Origin: Vibrio neptunius
GTDB taxonomy: Bacteria > Pseudomonadota > Gammaproteobacteria > Enterobacterales > Vibrionaceae
Direction of reading: 5' to 3'
Assembly: GCA_019339365.1 (NCBI GenBank)
Contig: CP079860.1
Coordinates: 1,674,001-1,738,000, forward strand
DNA: 64,000 nt
Shown: positions 17,397 through 27,160 of the stretch, in pieces
Numbering within the stretch: the first letter of the stretch is position 1
Layout of the letters: the number at the start of each line of letters is the position of its first letter
Notes under the pieces: generated by a model
What the model saw: only the letters and a program-made list of their open reading frames with translations
Database searches by the model: none
Told to the model about the DNA's origin: nothing
Program-made: the position numbers and the translations under genes

Positions 17397-20253
17397 TTAG
17401 TGCCTGTTTTGAATCTTCAATGAGGGCCTGGAGCTTCGTCCGAGCCGCCAAATACTCGGCGATGGGCTGTGTTGAACTTTCAATCCTCAAACACACATCC
17501 GATAATGCTAGCAGACCCAAGCTTCCTGCTGAACCCTTCAATTTATGCGCGAGTTGTTTTATTTGATTCGCGTCATTATGCTCAACGGCAGTTTGCATAA
17601 GATGCATCGTTTCATCGGCGCCTTCATCGAACAAGTTAATGATTTTTTTCATTTTATCATTCCCTAAAACTAGACTGTCTCGACGAACAATGCTCGGGTC
17701 CAGAACCAATGAAGGGGCGCCTTGCGTTTGTTTACCGGCTGTTTGAGCAAGCGATAACTGGTGTCCTTTGATACTGTCTTGTATCAGACTACAAAGCGCA
17801 TCCTTGTCTAATGGTTTGGGTAGATATCCATCGAACCCTGCAGAAAGATAGCTCTCGACCTCTTCGTTATACACATGAGCAGAAACGGCAACCATTGGAG
17901 TGACACTGTCACTCCTCAAGCTTTTTAGCTTATCCAACAACTCAATACCATTACAATCCGGTAAGTTAATGTCGAGCAGCGCAATATCAAAGTCACACTC
18001 AGAGTACAACTTTTGGGCAGACTCTCCATCTGGGGCAATAACAACCTCGTGTCCCAAACTCTTTAGGAACCCTTCAGCGACCATGCAGTTTATTGGATTG
18101 TCTTCAACTAGCAAAACTTTGGCGGCATGGAGAGCGCGTAAACTCGGCGCTTTTACGGACACTTTTGACCCTTGGCTTAAAGGTATACTAAAACTAAAGC
18201 GGCTTCCCTGACCGACCTCTGAGTCTAGTGTCAGAATCCCTTTCATGGCTTCGACGATACGTTTGCTAATAGCTAGCCCAAGGCCAGTTCCACCTTTAGC
18301 ACCAATCCCACCTGATGCCTGAGTGAATGCCTCAAATAAGTTCTCTTGTTCTTGTTCACTGATACCAATGCCAGTGTCTGAAACGTCAAACAACACATTT
18401 CCTCGCACCTCAGGATCGTTGGTGATATAGATATCAACATGCCCTTGATCGGTAAACTTAACGGCGTTTCCTACCAGATTGGTGAGTACCTGACTAATCC
18501 GAGTGACATCACCATAGAGGAATTTATGCACATCACTTTCTATGAGGACACTAATGTCGATTTCTTTTTCCGTTGCGCGCCCTACAAAGAGTTGTTTCAC
18601 GTCGTTAACCATGTCATACAAGCTAAAGTCAACCGCTCTTATCTCTAGGTGCCCCGCTTCGATTTTGGAATAGTCGAGGACATCATTGAGGATAGCCAGT
18701 AGTGTCGTACCACTTCGGTTTATCACGTCCACGAAGTGCGCTTGCTGCTTATTCAAATCTGTCTCTTTTAACAGTCTTGCGGTTCCAAGTACGCCATTCA
18801 TCGGTGTACGAATTTCATGACTCATGGTTGCAAGGAAAGCTGATTTAGCGCGACTGGCTTGCTCAGCCTGTCTCCGTGCCTTGGCATGATTTAACACCGC
18901 ATGATTGAGGCGCTCGTTGGTGTCTTGTAGCTGATATGTCCGCTCTGTAACGAGCTCTTCGAGGTGCTCTTTATGTTGTTGCAATTCATGTTTGGCTGTA
19001 GCTTCACTTTCGGCAACCACTTGTAGCGCCTGAGCCGTGTTTCTGGCAGTAATAATAGCTTGCCCCATATGGGCAAGTTCGTCACTACCCTTGACTGCAA
19101 CATCAACGTTCAACTGACCTTGCGCAATAGAAAGCAATGCAGACGAGTACTCTGCTAAGCGCTTGAGGACAGAAAGATAGACAACTTTCCAAACGATAAA
19201 GATAGCAGTCAACATACCGAGTACAGTAATAATGGTCAGGCTGAGTTGAGCGTATTTAAGTGTCGTCTTCAACTCATCAACTGCATCTGTGGTTGCTTGG
19301 TTTGAGTGATCCACCAGTTTGTTAACCGTCGTATTCAATGCTGTTAGTTGGGTTAGTGTGTCTTGCATCAGCTGTTGGGCTGATTTTTCATTGGAGTAAC
19401 GTTGCAATAACACGTCAAAAACCACCTTGCCCTGCTCTAAATTGTCAAGTAATTCGACCATCTGAATAGAGCGCGTAGGATCTTCCACTGATTTGACACG
19501 ACGCTTCATGATTTCAAGGTTGTCACTGAATTCTTCTCTCACCGTATGAAGTCGGTCAATGTCAGAGATCGTGCGTGTTTCTTCAATATGGTTGAGCATT
19601 TTGAATGCTAATAAGTGCAATTCATGTAGGCGCTCGGCTAGGTCTAAATCGACTTCAACTAAGGTGTCCAGAGCCTGATAGGCTTGCTCTGTGCGTTGCT
19701 TCTCCAACAAATCATAAATATGAGTGACATTCGCGATGGCAATAGTACTGGTATTTGAAACCTGTGTACGCGTCAAGACCTCTAGTTCAGAGGCTTGCTC
19801 TCGAAGTTCCCCCGTCCGCGTGCCCAATTCTTTTTCCAGAACCAGTCTCTTCTCTACAACGATACCTAGCTCGACCAAAGTATCGATTACGGTTTGAACG
19901 TCAACTTCTAGCGTGCTTAACAGTTTGGAATCAAAAGAGTCTGAACCCAGCTGTTTAATATGTTGAAGTAAACTTTCCAACTGAGAGAACAATTCTTTAC
20001 CCGACTTTTGGCGCTGAAGTTCGGATTTAGAATTTGAGAGAGTTTGCACAGAAGCAATGATTCGTGAACTCAGTTCAGACACTTGTCTAGCTTCAATCAT
20101 GGAAGGGATAGCGGAATTCACAACATTCCTTTCTGTCTTCGCAACCGAGGAAAAGCCGAACACACCAATCAAGGCGGAAATCAGTACTAGCAGCGCCATT
20201 GCGAGAAAAGCAAACAGCAACTTCCGACCAATACTGGCTTTAGCAAGTAACAT
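17380..20253 (-). CDS. torS: TMAO sensor hybrid histidine kinase TorS
   Basis: This hybrid kinase of the trimethylamine N-oxide respiration system has 957 residues. It has a membrane segment at about 12-32, a helical periplasmic sensor to about 335, a second membrane segment near 338-360, HAMP and a coiled coil. The kinase domain carries His479 ([13 protein letters not shown]) and an ATPase domain ([10 protein letters not shown]). A receiver follows with Asp761 (LLDINLPD), then an HPt domain with His903 ([11 protein letters not shown]). It is divergent from torT, 80 bp apart, and TorT is the periplasmic partner that presents TMAO to TorS. The response regulator torR and reductase torCAD are not in this window. 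Confidence 0.92.
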   Translation of the reverse strand: MLLAKASIGRKLLFAFLAMALLVLISALIGVFGFSSVAKTERNVVNSAIPSMIEARQVSELSSRIIASVQTLSNSKSELQRQKSGKELFSQLESLLQHIKQLGSDSFDSKLLSTLEVDVQTVIDTLVELGIVVEKRLVLEKELGTRTGELREQASELEVLTRTQVSNTSTIAIANVTHIYDLLEKQRTEQAYQALDTLVEVDLDLAERLHELHLLAFKMLNHIEETRTISDIDRLHTVREEFSDNLEIMKRRVKSVEDPTRSIQMVELLDNLEQGKVVFDVLLQRYSNEKSAQQLMQDTLTQLTALNTTVNKLVDHSNQATTDAVDELKTTLKYAQLSLTIITVLGMLTAIFIVWKVVYLSVLKRLAEYSSALLSIAQGQLNVDVAVKGSDELAHMGQAIITARNTAQALQVVAESEATAKHELQQHKEHLEELVTERTYQLQDTNERLNHAVLNHAKARRQAEQASRAKSAFLATMSHEIRTPMNGVLGTARLLKETDLNKQQAHFVDVINRSGTTLLAILNDVLDYSKIEAGHLEIRAVDFSLYDMVNDVKQLFVGRATEKEIDISVLIESDVHKFLYGDVTRISQVLTNLVGNAVKFTDQGHVDIYITNDPEVRGNVLFDVSDTGIGISEQEQENLFEAFTQASGGIGAKGGTGLGLAISKRIVEAMKGILTLDSEVGQGSRFSFSIPLSQGSKVSVKAPSLRALHAAKVLLVEDNPINCMVAEGFLKSLGHEVVIAPDGESAQKLYSECDFDIALLDINLPDCNGIELLDKLKSLRSDSVTPMVAVSAHVYNEEVESYLSAGFDGYLPKPLDKDALCSLIQDSIKGHQLSLAQTAGKQTQGAPSLVLDPSIVRRDSLVLGNDKMKKIINLFDEGADETMHLMQTAVEHNDANQIKQLAHKLKGSAGSLGLLALSDVCLRIESSTQPIAEYLAARTKLQALIEDSKQALNELVD

Positions 20254-20333
20254 TAAGTAATTACACTTCTTTGCACTGTGGGAATACGCTATATTTTGCA
20301 GTGTTTATGTAACGATTACCAACGATATACATC

Positions 20334-21335
20334 ATGCTTCCAGCTTTCTCCCTAATAAGACTGTTTATAATGGCCATTGCGGTGTGCTCGTTCATACCGG
20401 CTTCTTTGTCTGCCGCTGAAGGACCTCTAAGACTGTGCGCGCTTTACCCCCACCTTAAAGACTCTTATTGGCTTTCCGTTAATTATGGCATGGTAGACGA
20501 GGCTAAAAAGCTTGGGGTTGATTTGAAAGTATTTGAAGCCGGCGGGTACCCAAATCAGGCTAAACAAAAAGAACAACTTGAAAACTGCCAGCGGTGGAAA
20601 GCGGACGCCATTATCTTGGGCACAGTCGCTCCTGATCTGTATATGAACAGTTTGCGCCAATTCGCAGTTGATACTCCTGTTTTTGCCAGTGTTAATGAAC
20701 TGATTTTGGGTAGTCACTCAAGAAAACAGCTCAAAGGCGAAGTTGGCGTCGATTGGTATTGGATGGGCTATTACACAGGGCAATATTTGAAAGATAAACA
20801 TCCTCTAGGCTCCGGGACTAAAAATATTGTTTTACTCCCCGGTCCGGATTCTAGCGGTGGCACTAAGCCTGTTATCCGTGGTTTTCTCACTGCTATTGAA
20901 GACAGTGATATTCAGATTGTTGAAACCTACTGGGCAGATAATGACAAGGAGCTTCAGCGAAATCTTGTTCAGCAATCTATCGAGCGCGAAGACCTAGACT
21001 ATATAGTTGGTAGTGCTGTAGCGATTGAAGCGGCGATCAGCGAATTAAGGACAGTGGGAAAAACGGATCAGATCGGACTCATATCAACCTACCTCAGTCA
21101 CGGCGTTTACCGCGGACTGCTGAGAAATCGCGTGGAATTTGCGCCTACTGACAAAATGGTTAAACAAGGTCGATTATCTGTAAAACAAGCGGTAAGCTAT
21201 CTAAAAGGTCAACCTTACGAGAAAAGTGAAGCTCCGAGCATTGAGGCACTGACACCTGAAAACTTAAAACCTCAGGTGATATCGGATTCTTTGTCTCCAT
21301 CAGAGTATCGACCCACATTTTACGTCAATAATTAG
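20334..21335 (+). CDS. torT: Periplasmic TMAO-binding protein TorT
   Basis: TorT binds trimethylamine N-oxide in the periplasm and activates TorS. This 333-residue type-I periplasmic binding protein has a signal peptide ([15 protein letters not shown] region, residues 13-27). It shows the family pattern [30 protein letters not shown] and a TMAO-pocket-like segment [13 protein letters not shown]. Placement opposite torS fits the tor locus. The ATG at 20334 is used; an internal ATG at 20370 gives a more compact signal peptide. mgsA starts 22 bp downstream. Confidence 0.92.
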   Translation: MLPAFSLIRLFIMAIAVCSFIPASLSAAEGPLRLCALYPHLKDSYWLSVNYGMVDEAKKLGVDLKVFEAGGYPNQAKQKEQLENCQRWKADAIILGTVAPDLYMNSLRQFAVDTPVFASVNELILGSHSRKQLKGEVGVDWYWMGYYTGQYLKDKHPLGSGTKNIVLLPGPDSSGGTKPVIRGFLTAIEDSDIQIVETYWADNDKELQRNLVQQSIEREDLDYIVGSAVAIEAAISELRTVGKTDQIGLISTYLSHGVYRGLLRNRVEFAPTDKMVKQGRLSVKQAVSYLKGQPYEKSEAPSIEALTPENLKPQVISDSLSPSEYRPTFYVNN

Positions 21336-21357
21336 AGATATCAGGGAACAATCTAGA

Positions 21358-21813
21358 ATGCAGAAAACAACTCGCACTATGCCTGCACACAAACATGTTG
21401 CTCTTGTTGCGCATGATAACTGTAAACCAGAGCTACTTCGCTGGGTTACTGAGCACAAAGAGAAGCTTCAGCGCCATTTTCTGTACGCGACAGGCACAAC
21501 AGGCTCTATGCTGAGTAAAGAAACAGGCCTAGCGATAAAGAGCATGATTTCCGGACCGATGGGCGGTGACCAACAACTTGGTGCTCTGATTTCGGAAGGA
21601 AAAATCGATATGCTTATCTTCTTCTGGGATCCACTCAATGCTGTGCCGCATGATCCTGATGTAAAGGCCCTACTCCGTATCGCCAGTGTTTGGAACATCC
21701 CAGTCGCCACAAACCGCGCAACGGCAAACTTCCTAATCGAGTCTGACTTAATCGAATCTGAAGTCGACATAGAAATCCCAGATTACGAAGCATATTTAGC
21801 TGAGCGTACTTAA
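21358..21813 (+). CDS. mgsA: Methylglyoxal synthase MgsA
   Basis: MgsA converts dihydroxyacetone phosphate to methylglyoxal and phosphate, a bypass of lower glycolysis used when sugar phosphates accumulate. The 151-residue protein aligns with E. coli MgsA (152 residues) from its first residues ([17 protein letters not shown]). It has the phosphate-binding ATGTTG segment, the catalytic Asp region [11 protein letters not shown], and [14 protein letters not shown]. It follows torT by 22 bp with no obvious terminator, so it may be partly read from the torT promoter. Confidence 0.96.
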   Translation: MQKTTRTMPAHKHVALVAHDNCKPELLRWVTEHKEKLQRHFLYATGTTGSMLSKETGLAIKSMISGPMGGDQQLGALISEGKIDMLIFFWDPLNAVPHDPDVKALLRIASVWNIPVATNRATANFLIESDLIESEVDIEIPDYEAYLAERT

Positions 21814-21874
21814 ACATGACAACAATACTCCAAAGAGACATAGGCTCGTTAACTCCACTACATAAGGTGTATCC

Positions 21875-22513
21875 ATGTCAATGATTAGCGAACAACTACG
21901 AAATCTTAAAGTCATCCCAGTGATAGCAATAGACAATGCAGAAGATATTGTGCATCTTGGCAAGGTTTTAGTGGAAAATGGGTTGCCCGCGGCAGAAATT
22001 ACATTCAGATCTGATGCGGCGATTGAAGCCATTCGTTTATTGAGAGAATCTCAGCCAAACATGTTGATTGGGGCTGGAACTGTACTCAATAGAGAACAGG
22101 CAGTAGCGGCGAAAGAAGCAGGGGCTACTTTCATCGTTTCACCAGGATTAAACCCCAATACAGTCAAAGCGTGCCAACAGATTGGTATTGACATTATTCC
22201 TGGTGTGAACAACCCAAGTACCATCGAAGCCGCCTTAGAGCTTGGTTTAACGACGCTCAAGTTTTTCCCTGCTGAAGCATCTGGTGGTGTAAATATGGTC
22301 AAATCTCTATTGGCACCCTATGCGGATATTCAGCTCATGCCTACTGGTGGAATCAACTCAAAGAATATTAGAGATTACCTCTCTATCCCTCGCGTTCTGG
22401 CGTGTGGCGGGACTTGGATGGTTGACAAGCGGTTAATTGAAGAAAAAAACTGGCCAGAGTTGGCGAACCTTACGCGCGAAGCTGTGGAACTGGTAAACAA
22501 TATCGACCGCTAA
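21875..22513 (+). CDS. eda: KDPG/KHG aldolase Eda
   Basis: Eda splits 2-keto-3-deoxy-6-phosphogluconate into pyruvate and glyceraldehyde 3-phosphate (Entner-Doudoroff route) and acts on 4-hydroxy-2-oxoglutarate. The 212-residue class-I aldolase has the catalytic Glu in AAEITFRSDAA, the Schiff-base Lys in TLKFFPAEASGG (near residue 130), and the phosphate-binding MPTGGIN block. E. coli Eda has 213 residues. edd and other pathway genes are not adjacent, so it is likely regulated separately. Confidence 0.95.
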   Translation: MSMISEQLRNLKVIPVIAIDNAEDIVHLGKVLVENGLPAAEITFRSDAAIEAIRLLRESQPNMLIGAGTVLNREQAVAAKEAGATFIVSPGLNPNTVKACQQIGIDIIPGVNNPSTIEAALELGLTTLKFFPAEASGGVNMVKSLLAPYADIQLMPTGGINSKNIRDYLSIPRVLACGGTWMVDKRLIEEKNWPELANLTREAVELVNNIDR

Positions 22514-22751
22514 ATAAAACTCCTCTTAGATCGAGGAATTGCTCTTGTTTGACACTTTTTGAACTCTAGTCCGAGATGGGTATCGGCTTTGATAATTTTA
22601 TGAGTCGACTCCCATTGTTTATGAAAACTCGTTAAACTGGCTATATTCAAACGATTATTTAACTAGAATAGCGTTGCACAGGCGTGTTCTAGTTTATTCA
22701 CAGAAAAAGAGCGTTAGTTATATAATTTGGCCGTTGCCAGCTGGAGCTTTC

Positions 22752-22949
22752 ATGGAATCGAGACAAGACGAAAAAATACTTTGTTGTCCTTTATGCGGCA
22801 GCGAAGAATATCTGTTGTCAGAAACAGGCAGTATGTTGTGTGCTCAATGTGGAACATTTTTCGAAGATATTGAACAAGCGGTTGCCTTACAACCTATTGT
22901 GACGACCAACAAGCTAGATACAACAGTGACGAATCAATACACTCATTGA
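22752..22949 (+). CDS. Small zinc-ribbon protein
   Basis: This 65-residue protein has two CxxC pairs (CCPLCGS and CAQCGTFF) spaced like a zinc ribbon, with an acidic and variable tail. I choose the ATG at 22752 because it has GGAG at 22743-22746 with a 5-base spacer; the longer frame from 22674 adds 26 residues with no family resemblance. Function is unknown; such proteins often act as nucleic-acid or protein adaptors. Confidence 0.7.
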   Translation: MESRQDEKILCCPLCGSEEYLLSETGSMLCAQCGTFFEDIEQAVALQPIVTTNKLDTTVTNQYTH

Positions 22950-22958
22950 TTTCAATTA

Positions 22959-23605
22959 CTAAACCAGAGCCTCTAGGTCTTTCAGCGTTCTGATTCTCAA
23001 AACTTTATCGGAATGGACCTTATCATTAAGCCCCACTAGGTGAATCGTCTTCACCCCAGCTCTAATACCTGCTTCCAAACCTTTGGGCGTATCATCAACA
23101 TATATGCATTCGTTAAGGCGAAAACCCATATTCATAGCACTGTAGTGTACTAAGTCAGGATCAGGCTTCCAACTATTCGTATCAAACGCTGAAAAGATCT
23201 TACCTTCGAAATAAGGCAACAAACCCGTAATTTGTAGCGTTTTCTCGATTTTTGTCTTGGGTCCATTTGAAGCGACACAATATTCAATCCCTTTCGCCTC
23301 TAGGTAGCTAATCACTTCAAATACACCGTCCATTGGCTTAAGATGAGCCTCAAAAAGCTTCTCTAACACTTGACGATATATGGGTTCTAGTTCGTCCAGT
23401 GAAACATTAAGACCGAGTCTATCACGCATATCAGTAAGAATATCAGCCAGCTTCCCCCCTCAAAATGCTCTATTGCCATGTCTAAAGACAGATGAACATC
23501 ATATCGATTGAACACATCACACAAAGCCTGACAACAAAGTTTCTCACTGTCCACCAAGGTGCCGTCACAATCGAATATCACACACTGAGTTTGAGGTTTG
23601 CCCAT
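22959..23605 (-). pseudogene. HAD-family phosphatase, YieH-like, frameshifted as sequenced
   Basis: This is a haloacid-dehalogenase phosphatase with motif I FDCDGTLVDSE near the N-terminus, motif II VASNGP, motif III WKPDP and motif IV YVDDTP. It resembles E. coli YieH (a 6-phosphogluconate/sugar-phosphate phosphatase of 221 residues), including the SNGP block. The reading frame breaks at a run of six C on the plus strand (23454-23459). One more base restores EHFEGGKLADILTDMRDRLG and a normal 215-residue protein. Both halves are otherwise intact. It ends 9 bp from the convergent zinc-ribbon gene. Confidence 0.85.
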
Positions 23606-23847
23606 CCTATCTTCCTTTTATCATGCACTAGGTAAAATATTATTCCAGGTCATCGATATTGGAATGATGGGGTTAACACTTCGATTAAATGTCACTGAGT
23701 TGATGATAAAAACACCAAGTCTGTCACTAATTCACGCGCTAATTGTATGAATTTAATAATAATGACATAAAGCTAAGTAGTAGAACAACGAACATGAGAG
23801 TTGAGATATTCAAAAGGGAAGCATCTCACCGAGGGTAGACATCGAAA

Positions 23848-24348
23848 TTAAGATTCAATGTAAATATCAGAGAATAGTGTTGACTCAATGCTTTGATGAC
23901 TCAATAAAGAGGCGATAAACGCTTCACGTTCGCTGCCTAATGTGACGATATCAGAAATCAGCAGGGTATTTTGCTGTTTAGTCACAATAGCTGAAGCGGC
24001 AGGCTCACCATTTAGGAAAGCGATATAAAGATCACAAGGCTCAGAGAATATGATCTGACTAAGAAACTCGACAATAAGCTTTTGCTCATGATGCTTATCC
24101 CACCTTTTTGACTGCAATAAAGCAAACATTACTGTCAACCGATGAAAGTCCACTTTATATATATCGAGAGTGCGAGATTCTTCGTGTGACTCCGATTCAT
24201 GACTTAATTTTCTGACCTCACAAGCAGCACTCTTCTCTAAAAATAGTGCTCTGCCTAAAAGACTTTCCTGGGTCGGAAACTCCACATCTACGTGCTGACT
24301 TAGCCATTGATTCTTGGCGACGATAATTGAATTAGCACTTTCGCTCAT
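23848..24348 (-). CDS. Hypothetical protein, weakly GNAT-like
   Basis: The 166-residue protein starts at MSESANSII; an in-frame ATG 9 bp upstream is also possible. The C-terminal part (DLYIAFLNGEPAASAIVTKQQNTLLISDIVT) resembles the beta-strand pair of acetyltransferases that bind acetyl-CoA, but the usual GxGxG/A loop is not visible, so it may be an inactive or divergent relative. It is divergent from creA. I do not recognise a named family. Confidence 0.6.
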   Translation of the reverse strand: MSESANSIIVAKNQWLSQHVDVEFPTQESLLGRALFLEKSAACEVRKLSHESESHEESRTLDIYKVDFHRLTVMFALLQSKRWDKHHEQKLIVEFLSQIIFSEPCDLYIAFLNGEPAASAIVTKQQNTLLISDIVTLGSEREAFIASLLSHQSIESTLFSDIYIES

Positions 24349-24495
24349 ATAGATCATTACTGCTTTTTTCTTAATTAACGTGAAGCTTAGCGATAACGAT
24401 CTGATGTCTCAAGTATTTTGGAAGATATCTTCTTATATCTGTGTCAAACTAGAGTCATTCAAAGACAGAATTAAATTATTGGGACAAACAACAAT

Positions 24496-24966
24496 ATGCT
24501 AAAACAAGTCGCGATCGTATCATTGCTTGCGTTGGGATTAACGGCCTGTGACAACACAGAAGTTGGCGATGTCAGCCTCGGCTTATTCACGATGAAAGAC
24601 ATCAAACTGAATCACCTTAAAGATCCGGTTGTCACTGGCGTGACCTGCCATATAGCGTCTATTGAAGCAGATTTTAGTCTTGCTGATCCAAGTGATAGCT
24701 CAATTTCTTGCCGTCAAACAGGAGAAATCACCCCAGAAATGATTGCTGAAATTGATCAATCCAAAAACGGAGAAGTGGTGTTCAAGAAATCAAAAAGTAT
24801 TTTCTTTAAAAGCATGAAGGTACGTAGGATTTTGGATGTCGAAAACCAAACTTTAATGTATTTGTCCTACTCTACCAAAGAAACATCAGGCAGCTTCAAA
24901 CATAGCCTTTCGACGGTACCGCTCTGGGGCACAAAAGCCTACGGAGCATCGACGACCGAGAAGTAG
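24496..24966 (+). CDS. creA: CreA family lipoprotein
   Basis: This 156-residue protein of the CreA family (E. coli CreA, 157 residues) has an exported N-terminus ending in a lipobox-like LTAC, so Cys18 would be lipidated. The family block VGDVSLGLFTMKDIKLNHLKDPVVTGVTCHI is clear. The molecular function is unknown; it sits in the creABCD locus in E. coli but is alone here. A terminator follows, and gsk starts downstream with its own leader. Confidence 0.9.
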   Translation: MLKQVAIVSLLALGLTACDNTEVGDVSLGLFTMKDIKLNHLKDPVVTGVTCHIASIEADFSLADPSDSSISCRQTGEITPEMIAEIDQSKNGEVVFKKSKSIFFKSMKVRRILDVENQTLMYLSYSTKETSGSFKHSLSTVPLWGTKAYGASTTEK

Positions 24967-24974
24967 ATGGAAGA

Positions 24975-25004
24975 AGAGCCAACTCTCTCTGGTTGGCTCT
25001 TTTA
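24975..25004 (+). terminator. Terminator between creA and gsk
   Basis: Stem AGAGCCAAC/GTTGGCTCT (24975-24983 with 24992-25000) is followed by TTTT. Confidence 0.75.
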
Positions 25005-25075
25005 TGAAATAAAAATGAAAGCAATCTTTCATTGGTGTGATATGATGCGCGAAAATTTCCAACTACACTCAAAAA

Positions 25076-26380
25076 ATGAAGTTTCCTGGACAGCGCAAAT
25101 CTAAGCACTACTTCCCTACTCACGCCCGTGATCCACTTGTCAACCAGATGAAGCAAACGCCAAAGCTTTACCGACCTATCATTGTCGGTGTTGGTCAAAC
25201 AATTGTGGATATCGAAGCTCGTGTGGATGACGACTTCCTAGCTAAATACGACTTGAGTAAAGGACATTCTCTGGTCTTAGAAGAAAGCAAAGCGGACGCG
25301 CTGTATAAAGAGCTGGTAGAGCGTGAACTAATCACTCATCAATACCCCGGTGATACCATAGGTAATACGCTTCACAACTATTCGGTATTGGCAGATAGTA
25401 AGTCTGTGTTGCTAGGCGTCATGTCTAAGAACATTGAAGTTGGTTCTTTTGCTTACCGCTATCTATGTCGTACTTCTTCTCGTATGAACTTAAACCATCT
25501 TCAAATGGTCGAAGGTTCAATTGGCCGTTGTTACACCTTAATCTCAGAAAATGGTGAGCGTACGTTTGCCATTAATGAAGGCCATATGAATAAGCTGCGT
25601 CCGGATAGTATTCCTGAAGACGTCTTTGATAAAGCCTCTGCTTTGGTCGTATCTTCCTATCTGATGCGTGGTAATCCTGAGGACCCAATGCCGCAAGCGG
25701 TTGCTCGCGCTATCGAGATTGCCAAGTCGAAAAATGTACCTGTTGTGCTGACTCTTGGCACAAAATGGGTCATCGAAGGCAATGCTGAATGGTGGCAAAA
25801 CTACATTAAGGAAAACATTTCTATCGTTGCTATGAACGAAGAGGAAGGTGAAGCACTTACCGGTGAAAAAGATCCTCTTCTTGCTGCCGATAAAGCATTG
25901 GAATGGGTTGATCTGGTATTGTGTACATCTGGCCCAGTGGGTCTTTATATGGCTGGCTACACTGAAGAGTCAGTAAAGCGTACCACTGAGCTTCCATTGC
26001 TGCCGGGTAACATTCCAGAGTTCAATAAGTACGAATTTAGTCGAGCCATGCGTAAAAGTGACTGTGCAACACCAGTCAAAGTATACTCCCACATTGGCCC
26101 ATACTTAGGTGGACCATTAGAAATTAAGAATACCAACGGCGCTGGAGACGCGGCACTGTCGGCACTTTTGCATGATATGGCAGCCAATAGCCACCACCAA
26201 GTAAACGTGCCAAACTCATCTAAGCATGATCAGCCTTACCTGACGTATTCTTCTTTGTCTCAGATCTGTAAATACGCAAACCGAGTCAGTTACGAAGTGT
26301 TAACTCAGCACTCCCCTCGTCTAAGCCGCGCACTGCCAGAACGCGAAGATAGCCTTGAAGAGACATACTGGGACAGATAA
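25076..26380 (+). CDS. gsk: Inosine/guanosine kinase Gsk
   Basis: Gsk phosphorylates inosine and guanosine to IMP and GMP in purine salvage. This PfkB-family kinase has 434 residues, identical in length to E. coli Gsk. N-terminal GVGQTIVDIEA and the C-terminal PfkB signature NTNGAGDAALSALLHD (anion hole and catalytic Asp) are present. It stands alone between two terminators. Confidence 0.95.
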   Translation: MKFPGQRKSKHYFPTHARDPLVNQMKQTPKLYRPIIVGVGQTIVDIEARVDDDFLAKYDLSKGHSLVLEESKADALYKELVERELITHQYPGDTIGNTLHNYSVLADSKSVLLGVMSKNIEVGSFAYRYLCRTSSRMNLNHLQMVEGSIGRCYTLISENGERTFAINEGHMNKLRPDSIPEDVFDKASALVVSSYLMRGNPEDPMPQAVARAIEIAKSKNVPVVLTLGTKWVIEGNAEWWQNYIKENISIVAMNEEEGEALTGEKDPLLAADKALEWVDLVLCTSGPVGLYMAGYTEESVKRTTELPLLPGNIPEFNKYEFSRAMRKSDCATPVKVYSHIGPYLGGPLEIKNTNGAGDAALSALLHDMAANSHHQVNVPNSSKHDQPYLTYSSLSQICKYANRVSYEVLTQHSPRLSRALPEREDSLEETYWDR

Positions 26381-26389
26381 CAAACTAAT

Positions 26390-26412
26390 AGAGCCGCCGT
26401 CATGCGGCTCTA
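26390..26412. terminator. Terminator after gsk
   Basis: Stem AGAGCCGC/GCGGCTCT (26390-26397 with 26404-26411) lies between convergent gsk and the HAD gene. The downstream tract is only moderately T-rich (ATATTTATT). Confidence 0.6.
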
Positions 26413-26418
26413 TATTTA

Positions 26419-27045
26419 TTAGTGTGGGCAGGGATAGAAAGCTAACCCACTTCCTTCAACCATGACACAGTCCATTTGAGCTGCGTGTGCAGCTTGCTTT
26501 CCTAACTCTGTATCTTCAAAGACAACGCACTCACTTGGTAACAAGTTAAGTTCTTGAGCTGCGATTAAAAATGTCTCTGGGTGAGGTTTGTGACGCTTGA
26601 CATCTGTCGCCGTCACGACAGTATCCAGTTTGTCGAGGATCTGGCTTTCTGACAGCAGTCGCAAAGCGCTTTCGCGTTGACTTCCTGTCCCTACCGCAAT
26701 TTTCTTTTTACCGTAAAAATGCGAGAGTACTTCATTGGTAGACTCTATTGGTCGTCCGAAATCCTCCAGTGCACCGAAGGTCTTCATCTTAAAGCAGGAT
26801 ACTGCCATGGGGTCTAGCGTCAAACCATATTTCTTATTGATTTCAGACGCTATTTTATAGCTTGGCATACCACCCAAGCTATGGAGCCATTCTTGTGCAA
26901 AAGGAAATCCAAACTCGATGGCTGTTGTCGCCCAAGCTTTCAGGTGTGCGGGCATGGTATCGATTAGGGTGCCGTCCATATCAAAGATGAAACCTTGATA
27001 CCGCTCCAATTGTTTAAGTTTTATGATATTTGCCACATTAAACAT
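26419..27045 (-). CDS. HAD-family sugar phosphatase, YqaB-like
   Basis: The 208-residue HAD phosphatase has motif I FDMDGTLIDT, motif II GTGSQRE, motif III KPHPET and motif IV VFEDTELG. It resembles the beta-phosphoglucomutase/YqaB group; E. coli YqaB hydrolyses fructose 1-phosphate. The substrate here is inferred from the family only. The start is taken at ATG 27045 (MFNVANI); an ATG 9 bp earlier is in frame. It ends near the C-terminal YPCPH and is convergent with gsk. Confidence 0.85.
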   Translation of the reverse strand: MFNVANIIKLKQLERYQGFIFDMDGTLIDTMPAHLKAWATTAIEFGFPFAQEWLHSLGGMPSYKIASEINKKYGLTLDPMAVSCFKMKTFGALEDFGRPIESTNEVLSHFYGKKKIAVGTGSQRESALRLLSESQILDKLDTVVTATDVKRHKPHPETFLIAAQELNLLPSECVVFEDTELGKQAAHAAQMDCVMVEGSGLAFYPCPH

Positions 27046-27160
27046 TGCTATCATCCATAAAAATCTGGCCAGACCAGATTAATTGATATATCTATAAACA
27101 ACAACTACTCTTCAAACAGAAGCCGATAAAACTAACCGCTCAATTAACTCAGGTAGTCTC

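Noticed and set aside
17380..20253. Autoinducer sensor LuxQ or another hybrid kinase
   Set aside because: The adjacent TorT-type binding protein and the long helical periplasmic domain with REC and HPt are the TorS arrangement, so TorS was preferred.
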